Positions 14,275-23,900 of a stretch of 26,943 nt of DNA are shown here, piece after piece. The DNA lies in assembly GCA_016282555.1 (NCBI GenBank), contig JAEEKU010000062.1, positions 1-26,943 on the forward strand, read 5' to 3'. The position numbers were made by a program, and so were the translations under genes. The notes beneath the pieces were generated by a model. It was not told the DNA's origin. It saw only the letters and a list, made by a program, of their open reading frames with translations, and did not search any database. This stretch comes from Methanomassiliicoccaceae archaeon. GTDB taxonomy: Archaea; Thermoplasmatota; Thermoplasmata; Methanomassiliicoccales; Methanomethylophilaceae. The first letter of the stretch is position 1, and the number at the start of each line of letters is the position of its first letter.

Positions 14275-15309
14275 ATGAAGAGAGTCTGTTATCCGTTTAC
14301 GGCCATCGTGGGCCAGGAGGAGATGAAGGATGCTTTAATCCTGAACACTATCAATCCGGCGATCGGCGGAGTGCTGATCAGGGGAGAAAAGGGAACCGCG
14401 AAATCCACCGCGGTCCGCGCGCTGGCGGATCTCCTTCCGTCCAGAGACGTTATCGAGGGATGCGCCTGCGGCTGCGCGTGGGGGAACAAGGATGCGGCAT
14501 GTCCGGAATGCCAGGAGAGGATCGCGTCCGGAACCGCCGCGAGGACCAGCGTTCCGATGAGCGTGGTCGAGCTTCCCCTGAGCTCCACCGAGGACAGAGT
14601 CGCAGGGACCCTGGATATAGAGCACGCGATAACGACCGGAAAGAAGAAGTTCGAACCCGGGATTCTCGCTAAAGCCAACGGAAACATTCTCTACGTTGAC
14701 GAAGTCAATCTTCTGGACGATCACATAGTCGATCTTCTTCTCGACGCGGCCGCCATGGGCGTAAATTACATCGAGAGAGAGGGCGTCTCCTATTATCATC
14801 CCTCGAAATTCATTCTCATAGGAACCATGAATCCGGAGGAAGGGGATCTGAGGCCGCAGCTTCTGGACAGATTCGGGCTGATGGTGGACATCAGGGGAGA
14901 GCAGGACGAGAAGAAAAGATCCGAGATCATCCGCAGGAGGCTCGCCTTCGAGAGAGATCCTGACGCTTTCATCAGGGAATACGAGGGAAGCAACGCGGAG
15001 CTCCGCGAAAAGATAGTAGCAGCCCGCTCCGCCGTGAAAGATATAATCCCCGACGACAGGACCATGGACATGGCCGTGAAAATCTCTCTGCATCTCGGAG
15101 TGGACGGCCACAGATCCGATCTGACTCTGGTGAAGACCGCGTGCGCCTACGCGGCGATGAACGGCAGGGACAAAACCCGGCCGGAAGACGTGGCCGCCGT
15201 TTCCAGACTGGTGCTGCCCCACCGTATGAGGAAGAACCCGTTCCAGGACTCGTCGCTGGACGCCGGCGGCCTAGATCAGTGGATAAAGGACACTCTGGCG
15301 GAATTATGA
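14275..15309 (+). CDS. ChlI/BchI-like AAA+ ATPase subunit of a metal chelatase
   Basis: The 344-residue protein begins MKRVCYPFTAIVGQEEMKDA, the standard ChlI start; the frame extends upstream to 14227 but without family similarity. Walker A is GEKGTAKS (37-44), and Walker B ILYVDEVNLL (138-147). A cysteine cluster (C63, C65, C67, C76, C79) occupies the position where many ChlI-like proteins have a small Cys motif. PEEGDLRPQLLDRFG contains the sensor and arginine-finger region. ChlI hexamers hydrolyse ATP to drive metal insertion by the large H/CobN subunit. The stop overlaps the next ATG (ATGA). No chlorophyll genes are seen, so cobalt or nickel is a likelier metal than magnesium. Confidence 0.92.
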   Translation: MKRVCYPFTAIVGQEEMKDALILNTINPAIGGVLIRGEKGTAKSTAVRALADLLPSRDVIEGCACGCAWGNKDAACPECQERIASGTAARTSVPMSVVELPLSSTEDRVAGTLDIEHAITTGKKKFEPGILAKANGNILYVDEVNLLDDHIVDLLLDAAAMGVNYIEREGVSYYHPSKFILIGTMNPEEGDLRPQLLDRFGLMVDIRGEQDEKKRSEIIRRRLAFERDPDAFIREYEGSNAELREKIVAARSAVKDIIPDDRTMDMAVKISLHLGVDGHRSDLTLVKTACAYAAMNGRDKTRPEDVAAVSRLVLPHRMRKNPFQDSSLDAGGLDQWIKDTLAEL

Positions 15310-17171
15310 AAGCCTACATGCCTCTGGCCTCGATGTCCGGAACGGACGATATCCGGGACGCCTTCATGTGTCTCCTGTGCTCTCCGGACCTCCGCACCCT
15401 GCTCATAACCGGGCCTCCCGGAACCGGGAAAAGCGCGGCCGCCCGCAGCATCGCCGGATTCGCTCCGGATAAAAAGATTATAGAAATACCGCAGAACGTC
15501 ACGCGCGAGCAGCTTTTCGGATCCGTGGATATCGAGGAAGCGATAAAAACCGGAAGAAAAGTCACCGCCGACTCCGTTCTCGGAAGGGCGGACGGCAATA
15601 TTTTGATCGCCGACAACGCCAATCTTCTCCCCGCGGACGTGTTCCAGCCCCTGCTGAACGCGGTCTCCGACGGCATCGTCAAAGCGGAGATCGGCGGGGT
15701 GTCGGTGGATTCCGCGTGCGATTCCGTGCTGATATGCACCATGGATCCGGAGGAAGGCGGGCTCAGCCCCCACATGCTCGACAGGTTCGATATGTGCATC
15801 GTAACCTCGTCTCCGGAGGACGAGGGTATAAGAAAAGAGATTATCCGCAATAATCTGGAATACGAGCGCGATCCGTCCGGATTTATGGCAGCATACTCCG
15901 CCATCGAAGCGGAGATCAGGAATCGCATCTCTGACGCGTCCGTTTTAACGGTAGTAGTCGACGACGGCTATCTGGATCTCATCTCCCAGATATGCGGGGA
16001 GATGTTCGTCGAAGGGCACAGGGGGGATATAGCCGTTCTCAACGCCGCCTGCGCTCTCTCCGCTCTTCACGGCAGGAAGCGCGCCGGCATGGACGAGCTT
16101 AAGGAAGCAGTCAGGCTATGTCTGAGCCACAGACGGCGCGAGCCTCCGCAGATGCCACCGGAATCTCCTCCGGAACAGGAAAAGCAGGAGGAGCAGCAGG
16201 AGGAAAAAGACGAGCCGGAGCAGGAATCCGAGCCCCCGGATTCCGGCAGCGAGAATCAGGAACGGCAGCAGGAAGACCTGGACGATTCCGATACGGAAGA
16301 CAACGGCGAAGGATCCTCCGAGGAGAAGGTGTTCGCCGTGGGGGAGGAGTTCGACGTCCGCGATTTCATCCCTCCGGAGAGCAGATTCAGCCGCAGCAGG
16401 AAGACCGGGAAGAGAGATCTCTCCGAATCTCATGACAACACAGGGAGGACCGTCGGAGACAGGATACCCGCCGGAAAAGTCACCGATGTGGCGCTGGCGG
16501 CCAGCATCCGCGCGGCGGCCCCGTATCAGATGTCACGCGAGCACGGAAACCTCGCCGTGGTTCTCAAAAAAGACGATCTCCGCGAAAAGATCCGCGTGAA
16601 GATGAAGGGAACCAGACTCCTTTTCGTGGTGGACGGCTCCGGTTCCGTCGGAGCTCATGAACGGATGGTCTCCGTCAAAGGCGCGATTCTCTCGATGCTC
16701 AACGACGCTTACCGCCGCAGAGACGAGGTCGGAATGGCGGTTTTCAGGAATCAGGGGGCGGAGCTGGTGCTTCCGATGACCCGCAGCGTCCTCACCGCGT
16801 ACAAGAGCCTTAAGGAGCTCCCCACGGGCGGACGCACTCCTCTTCTGTCAGGTCTCGTGCTCGGCTACGAGGTTCTGAAGAGAGAGGCGGACGCGGGATG
16901 CGAACCGGTCATGGTCGTTCTGACCGACGGCAGAGGAAACGTCGGCCTGGAGGGAGGAAAGCCTTCTCCGGAGGAGATCGAGAAAACGGCGGAAGTTCTG
17001 AGGGACAGCGGGATAAGGATCATAGTTATCGACACAGAGGTCGGGCTGATACGCTTCGGCAAAGCCCTGCTTCTCAGCCGGATGATCGGCGCGGAGTACC
17101 TGCTGCTGGAAGATCTGAACGCTGAGACGATATCGGAAACGATCAGATCGGCGATGTCCTGGTTCGAGTGA
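15306..17171 (+). CDS. ChlD-like chelatase subunit (AAA+ plus VWA)
   Basis: The 621-residue protein has three parts. An AAA+ domain carries Walker A GPPGTGKS (36-43), but its Walker B reads ILIADNANLL, with Asn for the catalytic Glu, so it is probably ATPase-weak, as in ChlD. A Pro/Glu/Gln-rich acidic linker spans about residues 281-350. The C-terminal VWA domain has the metal-ion site D443-GSGS and continues TGGRTPLLSGL and VLTDGRG. ChlD bridges the ATPase ring and the metal-inserting subunit. The start is the ATG that overlaps the chlI stop; an open frame upstream (from 15141) is within chlI. cobN follows after four bases. Confidence 0.92.
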   Translation: MKAYMPLASMSGTDDIRDAFMCLLCSPDLRTLLITGPPGTGKSAAARSIAGFAPDKKIIEIPQNVTREQLFGSVDIEEAIKTGRKVTADSVLGRADGNILIADNANLLPADVFQPLLNAVSDGIVKAEIGGVSVDSACDSVLICTMDPEEGGLSPHMLDRFDMCIVTSSPEDEGIRKEIIRNNLEYERDPSGFMAAYSAIEAEIRNRISDASVLTVVVDDGYLDLISQICGEMFVEGHRGDIAVLNAACALSALHGRKRAGMDELKEAVRLCLSHRRREPPQMPPESPPEQEKQEEQQEEKDEPEQESEPPDSGSENQERQQEDLDDSDTEDNGEGSSEEKVFAVGEEFDVRDFIPPESRFSRSRKTGKRDLSESHDNTGRTVGDRIPAGKVTDVALAASIRAAAPYQMSREHGNLAVVLKKDDLREKIRVKMKGTRLLFVVDGSGSVGAHERMVSVKGAILSMLNDAYRRRDEVGMAVFRNQGAELVLPMTRSVLTAYKSLKELPTGGRTPLLSGLVLGYEVLKREADAGCEPVMVVLTDGRGNVGLEGGKPSPEEIEKTAEVLRDSGIRIIVIDTEVGLIRFGKALLLSRMIGAEYLLLEDLNAETISETIRSAMSWFE

Positions 17172-17175
17172 TCCC

Positions 17176-20100
17176 GTGACCAGAATATTCGTGCTGCTCT
17201 GGGCGTCCCACATCCCCATACTGAAGCGCATTCAGAAAGATCTCGATGCGGAGCTGGATATAGCGGACGAGAAGGTTCTCGGGAAGGAGGATATCGGCAG
17301 AACGGCTGAAAGAATAAGATCCGCGGACGTTTCGGTCATATACAGGCACAACACCCCCTTCATGGATAAACTGGAGCGGGCGCTGCGGGGATCCGGATGC
17401 AGAATCGTATGCCTCGCCAACGATCCTTCCGCGAGGGGGATGACCACGGTGGATCCCGAAGACGCGTACCGCTGCTACGAATATATGCAGGCCAGCGGGG
17501 ACGAGAATTTCCGCAGGATGTTCGGTTTCATCGAAAAGAAGATACTGGGCGCGCCGGGAGAGATACTTCCGCCGGAGGAACTTCCCTACGAAGCCGTCGT
17601 GGATCCGGACAGCGGGGAGCTGTATCTTACGACGGAGGAGTACATAAAAGCGAAAATATCCGATACGGACAGGCCTTTCGTCGGGATAATAGGATCCAGA
17701 CCGGCTTTCATGATGGACGGGCTCTCCCTGGAGAGAAAATTCGCCGCCGAACTGCGCGGCGCCGGCTTGAATCCTCTGCTTATTTACTGCATGTTCTCCA
17801 AGCGCAGCGATCTCGGCACGAGAAGCCATATCGAGTGCATCAGGGATTTCTTTTTCAGCGGGGACAGGAGAATCGTCGACGGGATCGTGAAATTCTCCAC
17901 GGCTTTCATAGGGAACAGCAAATACGACAAAGAGCCGGATCCGGACGACGGCATCCTGAAAGAGATGAACGTTCCCGTCTACCAGCCGGTGGTCATGGCC
18001 AGAATGACCGTGGAGGAATGGAGGGACTCCTCCGGTCTCACTACGGATCTCACCTGGCAGGCCGCGTTTCCGGAGTTCGAGGGGATCATCGGGCCGTTCG
18101 TGATCGGCTCCGATGCCGGAGAATCCAGAGAACAGGAGAATCCGGAGAGGGCGGTCATACCGGAGCGCATGAGGCGCGCCGCGCAGAGGATCGCTAACGA
18201 TCTCTCTTTGAGAAGAAAACCCCGCGGCGAGAAGAAGATCCTGATTTTCCTCAACAATTTCCCGTGCTACGGCGTCGAAGCCAACGTCGGCAACGCCGCG
18301 GGGCTGGATTCATTGGAGTCTGTGGCGGACATCCTGAAACGGCTGAAGGCGGAAGGATATTCCGTAAATTCTCCGGAGAACGGGAAAGATCTGATCACCA
18401 GAATACTGGACAGCAAGGCCCTCTCCGAATTCAGATGGACCACTTCTCTGGAAATGAAGAAACGCGGGGGCGTGATTTACGAGATGCCGGCGGAGGAGTA
18501 CATCCGGTATTTCAGAACCTTTTCCCCCGAAGCCCAGGAGGACGTGGCCGGGACCTGGGGTGAGCCTCCCGGAAAGGCGATGGTTCTGGACGGGAAGATA
18601 CAGATCACCGGAGTCAGCTTCGGAAACGTCATCGTCGCGGTGCAGCCGAAAAGGGGGTGCTCCGGAGCGAGATGCGACGGACAGGTGTGCAAAATACTCC
18701 ACGATCCGGCCTGCCCTCCGACCCACCAGTATCTGGCCGAATATCATTACTTCGAGCATATCTGGGGGGCCGACGCGGTTATCCACACCGGGACCCACGG
18801 AAGCATGGAATGGACTCCCGGGAAAGGGACGGGAATGTCCGAAAGCTGCTATCCGGACATATGCATGAACAGCAAGCCCCACTTCTACATCTACAACTCG
18901 GACAATCCCTCGGAGGGCCTGGTGGCCAAGCGCAGGTCGTACGCCACTCTCATTGATCATATGCAGAATCTGATGACCGATGTGAAACTCTACGGAGTAT
19001 ACGCGGAGCTGGACGGGCTTCTGGACGAGTATGCGACAGCTTCCGCCGATCCGGTCCGCTCCGAAGAGCTGCGGAAATCGATTCTGGAGAAGGCCGCGGA
19101 AGCGAAGTTTACAGACATCGGGATGGACGAGAACACCCCGCTTAAAGAATGCGTCAGGCTGTGCCACGAGCAGCTTTCCAGACTGGATAATTCCCAGATC
19201 AACAAAGGTCTCCATATTTTCGGAAAGATGCCCTCCGGAGAAGATCTCACGGAAGCGGTGTATTCCATAGTCAGGTACGGGGAGGAGCACGATTCCCTCA
19301 GGGACACGATTTCCGGACTGGCCGGATACGATCTTTCCGTTTTGTACGGAAATCAGGGGGAAATTGACGAGAAGACTGGCAAATCCTTCGGAGAGCTGAT
19401 AAAAGAGATCGGAGAGAAAGCGAAAATATTCACCGGGTCGGTATTATCCGGGAAAAGCGCCGGAGATTCCGTCCGCGACGCCGGCCTGGAGCCCGGAGAT
19501 TCCCTTAAGGAGCTGGAAAAGCACAGGGAGACGATACTGGATATCGCGGAAAGGATATCCTCTTCGGACGAGATCGGCTCTCTGCTGAACGCTCTGGACG
19601 GAGGGTTTACCGAACCGGGGCCGTCCGGTTTTATCACCCGCGGGAGATACGATATCCTTCCTACGGGCAGAAATTTCTATTCCATAGATCCTTACTCCGT
19701 TCCGACCAGAACCGCCTGGAAGACCGGGGTGAAAATGGCCAGAGCGACCATAGAGAAGCATCTGGCGGAAACCGGAAAGATCCCGGAGAGCATAGGATTC
19801 TTCTGGACCATGGGGGAGCTGATAGCCACCGGCGGGGAGACCATGGCAGAGCTCATGTATCTCATCGGAGCCATGCCGGTATGGGAGCCGGACGGCCGCG
19901 TGCACGATTTTGAAATAATCCAAAGAGAGGAGCTGGGCCGTCCGAGAATCGACGTCGCGATCAACGTTTCCTGCATCCTCCGGGACAACATGCTGTCGTC
20001 GATAGATCTCATGGACAGGGCGATCGCGGCCGTCGCGGCGCTGGACGAGGAGGACAATTACGTCCGTCTGCATACGCTCAGATCGATCAGCGAAGGCATG

Positions 20101-20955
20101 TCCTGGCAGGACGCTTCCGCGCGTCTGTTCGGCGCTCCTCCGGGGACGTACACCTCGGGCGTGAATCTGGCCGTGTTCGCGGGCGCGTGGAAGGACGATA
20201 AGGATCTTGCCGACGTGTTCGTAAAGACCAAAGGCCACGGGTACGGCGGCGGGCGGAACGGGAAGCCGATGTTCGGGCAGTTCGCCAGAGTTCTTTCCGA
20301 AACCGATATCGTATTCGACAGGACGGCATCCGACGAGGGAGACATCCTTTCGTGCAGCTGCCATTTCAGCAACATAGGCGGAATGGCCTCGGCCGCAAGG
20401 TATCTGTCGGGAAAGGACGTGAAAACGTATTACGGCGATACCAGAGATCCCAGGGATCTGTCCGTCGGCACCCTGGCGGAGGAGTTCCGCCGCGTCATGA
20501 GGATCAGAACCCTCAATCCCCAGTGGATAGAGGCCATGAAGGAGCACGGATACAAAGGCGCCAATGACATATCCAAACGCGTCGTCAGGCTGTTCGGATG
20601 GCAGGCGACGACTCACGAAGCCGACGACTGGCTGTTCGACGAGGCCGTGAACACATTCATTAAAGACGGCGAAATGAGGAGATTCTTCGAGGAGAACAAT
20701 CCGTACGCCATGGAGGAGATGTCCCGGCGGCTCCTCGAAGCTTATTCGAGAGGATTATGGAACCCCGGCGGGGATACGCTGAAGGTCCTTCAGGACTACT
20801 ACCTCGAAATTGAATCCATGCTCGAGGAGAGGGCGGGAGAGGGCGAGTTCCAGGGGGGAAGCGTGGATATTTACAGCAGAGAGGACGTGAAATGGAACGA
20901 TCACGGCGTTTCCTCGATAACCGAATCGGTCAGGAAACGCCGCTCCGTCTCATGA
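17176..20955 (+). CDS. CobN/BchH-like chelatase large subunit, paralogue 1
   Basis: The 1259-residue protein has full family length. It includes the tetrapyrrole-site block HTGTHGSMEWTPGKGTGMSE, then YPDICMNSKP, DNPSEGLVAKRRSYATLIDHM, and the C-terminal GRYDILPTGRNFYSIDPYSVP and YGGGRNGKPMFGQFAR. A four-cysteine segment (C495-x4-C500-DGQVC505-x7-C513) precedes the HxGxHG block; other CobN and ChlH proteins have no cysteines there. The start is GTG at 17176, four bases after chlD. CobN inserts cobalt into the corrin ring in aerobic B12 synthesis. With ChlI and ChlD encoded beside it, this is a complete three-part chelatase, though the substrate in this organism is not shown. It overlaps the convergent paralogue by six bases. 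Confidence 0.92.
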   Translation: MTRIFVLLWASHIPILKRIQKDLDAELDIADEKVLGKEDIGRTAERIRSADVSVIYRHNTPFMDKLERALRGSGCRIVCLANDPSARGMTTVDPEDAYRCYEYMQASGDENFRRMFGFIEKKILGAPGEILPPEELPYEAVVDPDSGELYLTTEEYIKAKISDTDRPFVGIIGSRPAFMMDGLSLERKFAAELRGAGLNPLLIYCMFSKRSDLGTRSHIECIRDFFFSGDRRIVDGIVKFSTAFIGNSKYDKEPDPDDGILKEMNVPVYQPVVMARMTVEEWRDSSGLTTDLTWQAAFPEFEGIIGPFVIGSDAGESREQENPERAVIPERMRRAAQRIANDLSLRRKPRGEKKILIFLNNFPCYGVEANVGNAAGLDSLESVADILKRLKAEGYSVNSPENGKDLITRILDSKALSEFRWTTSLEMKKRGGVIYEMPAEEYIRYFRTFSPEAQEDVAGTWGEPPGKAMVLDGKIQITGVSFGNVIVAVQPKRGCSGARCDGQVCKILHDPACPPTHQYLAEYHYFEHIWGADAVIHTGTHGSMEWTPGKGTGMSESCYPDICMNSKPHFYIYNSDNPSEGLVAKRRSYATLIDHMQNLMTDVKLYGVYAELDGLLDEYATASADPVRSEELRKSILEKAAEAKFTDIGMDENTPLKECVRLCHEQLSRLDNSQINKGLHIFGKMPSGEDLTEAVYSIVRYGEEHDSLRDTISGLAGYDLSVLYGNQGEIDEKTGKSFGELIKEIGEKAKIFTGSVLSGKSAGDSVRDAGLEPGDSLKELEKHRETILDIAERISSSDEIGSLLNALDGGFTEPGPSGFITRGRYDILPTGRNFYSIDPYSVPTRTAWKTGVKMARATIEKHLAETGKIPESIGFFWTMGELIATGGETMAELMYLIGAMPVWEPDGRVHDFEIIQREELGRPRIDVAINVSCILRDNMLSSIDLMDRAIAAVAALDEEDNYVRLHTLRSISEGMSWQDASARLFGAPPGTYTSGVNLAVFAGAWKDDKDLADVFVKTKGHGYGGGRNGKPMFGQFARVLSETDIVFDRTASDEGDILSCSCHFSNIGGMASAARYLSGKDVKTYYGDTRDPRDLSVGTLAEEFRRVMRIRTLNPQWIEAMKEHGYKGANDISKRVVRLFGWQATTHEADDWLFDEAVNTFIKDGEMRRFFEENNPYAMEEMSRRLLEAYSRGLWNPGGDTLKVLQDYYLEIESMLEERAGEGEFQGGSVDIYSREDVKWNDHGVSSITESVRKRRSVS

Positions 20956-23900
20956 TTTTTCTTTTCCGATCCTGTCTCTGAACATAGCCGAGATATCCCC
21001 GGCCTTCTTCATCTCGGCTTCCCACTCCGGAAGGCTGTCGTATCTGTACACGTCGATGCTTCCGCCCTGGTACTCTCCCTCTCCGGCGGCGGACTCCAGA
21101 TCGGCTTCCAGCTCCAGGAAGCGGTCCTGGAGAAGCTTCAGATCCTCTTCGCTGGCGTCCCACAGCTTTCTCTCGGAGGCTTCCAGCAGGCGTCTTACCA
21201 GCTCTCCTGCGGCGTAGATGTTGTTCTCTCTGAGGAACTTGTAGTTCTCCTCGTCCCTGACGTACTTATCGGTTATTCCGTCGAAGACTCTGCCGTCGAC
21301 GTCTCTGGTGGCGCACTGCCAGCCGTATATTCTGGTGATTCTCTTCGTCATTTCGGAGGCTCCGTTGTATCCGGCTTCCTTCATGGCGTTGATCCACTGG
21401 GGGTTGAGAACTTTGGTGTTCATCACCCTCTCGACCTCCTCCGAAAACGATCTCACCGGGATTTTAAGTGGGTTGCTGGTGTCGCCGTAATAGGTTCTGA
21501 TCTCTTTTCCGGAGAGGAATCTGGCCGCCGCCACCATCCCCCCGACTCCGCTGTAGCGTCCGCTGGAGAGGATGTCCACGGAATCGGAATGGACCTTGTC
21601 GAAAGTGATGTCGTTTCTGGACAACATCCCGGCGAACTGCCTGAGCATCGGTTTTCCTTTCCTTTTTCCGCCGTATCCGTATCCTTTGCAGCTGAGGTAG
21701 TAGTCGGTGAGATCCTTCTCGTCCTTCCAGGCGCTGGCCAGAATAGCGAGGTACAATCCTCCGCTTCCGCATCCGGGCCCGTTTCCGAACATGCGGGTCC
21801 TCGCCTCCTCGTCTTCTATTCCCTCAGAAACCGATTCCAGCATGTGTTTCCGCGGGTAGTTGCAGTCCGGCCCCTCGTCCAGATCCATTATCTTCTCCAT
21901 TACGGAATCGAAATAATCCATCGGCCCGGGCATGTTGTCCACGAGCATCGTAGAGACGTTCACGGTCATGTCTATGCGGGGCCTCCCCAGCTCTTCCAGG
22001 GAGAGGATCCTGAACGTTCTGACGGTTCCGTCCTTCTCCCTCACCGGTTCGGCTCCGAGAAGGTACATCATCTGGGACATGGTCTCTCCCCCGCACACGA
22101 TGAGATCGGTGAAAGTCCAGTTGAATCCGATGGTTTCCGGAAGGCGCCCCTCCTCTTCCTGATATCTTTTAAGGGTCGCCTCCGCCAGCTTCACACCGGT
22201 CTCCCAGGCGGATCTGGTCGGCACGGATCTGGGATCCGAGGAGTAGAAGTTTCTTCCCGTGGGGAGGACGTCGTACCTTCCGCGGGTGATGAACCCGGAG
22301 GGGCTGGGGGGAATGAATTTTCCGGACATGCAGGCGATAAGCGATCCCATCTCGTCGGAATCCGCGATCCTATTGGAAATTTCTCTGATAAGCTCTTTTT
22401 TGGAGCCGTAATCCGTCGTATCCTTTCCGGAGAACACGTCCGAGATGTAGCCGAGAGTCTCGGAACGGATTTCAGCGAGTATGTCGTCCGCAGTTTTTCC
22501 GTCTATTTCGTCGTAAGGCTGCATCGAAAAGAGCTCTTCGATATCGTATCCTTTTTTCTTTGCGATCAGGGACATCAGAGAATCCTCCGAATCGCAGTAT
22601 TTCATTATGGAATAGATCATCTCCGCCCGTTCGTCTCCCGCGGGGATGTCTCCGAACACGTGGAGACCTCTGGTGGTCTGAGAGCTGCGGATTCCGGACA
22701 GGAAAAGGCTGACCGCCCTTACGCACTCTTCTATGGAAGAATCCTCTTTCAGCCGGCGGTTTATGCTGACGGAATTGAATTTTTCTATCATGGCGTTTCT
22801 GAGGGATTCGCATCTGGACGGATCGTCTTTCGCCGTCTGGTACTCCCTGAGGAGGGAATCCATTTCGGCCAGATCCCCGTACAGCTCCACGTCCTTCACC
22901 GGATTCTGCATGTGGCTTATTATCGTCGCATAGGATCTGCGTTTGGCGATCAGCCCCTCGGAGGGGTTGTCGGTGGTGTAGATGTAGATGTGGGGGGTAT
23001 CGCCCATGCATATGTCCGGATAGCATCTCTCCGACAGTCCGGCCCCCTTCCCGGGAAGGAACTCCATGCATCCGTGGGATCCCACGTGGATCATGATGTC
23101 CGCTTTCCAGATGTCGTTGAAATAATGCATCTCCGCCATGAACTGGTGGGTAGGTGCGCACTCCGGGTCCTGGAGAATCCTGCAGACCTTTCCGTCGCAT
23201 TTCGGCCCGTAGCAGCCTCTCTTGGGCTCCAGCGCGACGACGGCGTTTCCCAGCCTGATCCCGGAGATTAATATTTTGTCGTCCAGAACCATGCTTTCTC
23301 CCGGAGGCTCTCCCCAGGTGCGTCTGATGTCTTCCGGGATTCCCTCCGGGAGGGTTTTCAGATACTCTTCGTATTCTTCCGTCTCCATCTCGTAAAGGGT
23401 TCCGCCGCATCTTTTGATCTCCTGCACGGTGGTCCATCTGAACTCGTTCATGGCTTTCTTTTCGAGAATCATGTCGCGGAGCTCTTTTCCGTCCGCCGGC
23501 GCGGTTACGGAGTACCCTTCGGATTTCAGGCGCTGAAGGATGCGGGCGGTGCTCTCCAGAGCGTTCAGGCCTCCGGCGTTCCCTATGTTGGCTTCGGCTC
23601 CGTGGCAGGGGAAGTTGTTGAGGAAAATCAGCACTTTCTTGTCTTTGCAGGGAGTTTTCTGAAGATCTATCGTCTTTTTTATCCTGCGGAGGACCTTTCT
23701 GCATCTTTCCTCTATGAGCACTCTCTTCTTGTCGTTTCTGGGCTCCCAGTCCATTTCGGAACCTATGGGGATCGGCTCGATCGCGCCCTCCGTTTCGGGA
23801 AGGATTATCTTCCATGCGACGTCGGTAGTGAGGCCGGACGATTCCCTCCACTCGCGGACGGACATTCTGGACATCATGACCGGCGCGAACACGGGAACTC

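Noticed and set aside
21589..23271. 560-codon plus-strand open frame
   Set aside because: It lies wholly antisense to the strongly supported second cobN gene, is rich in His/Arg/Val/Gly as shadow frames are, and has no domain.
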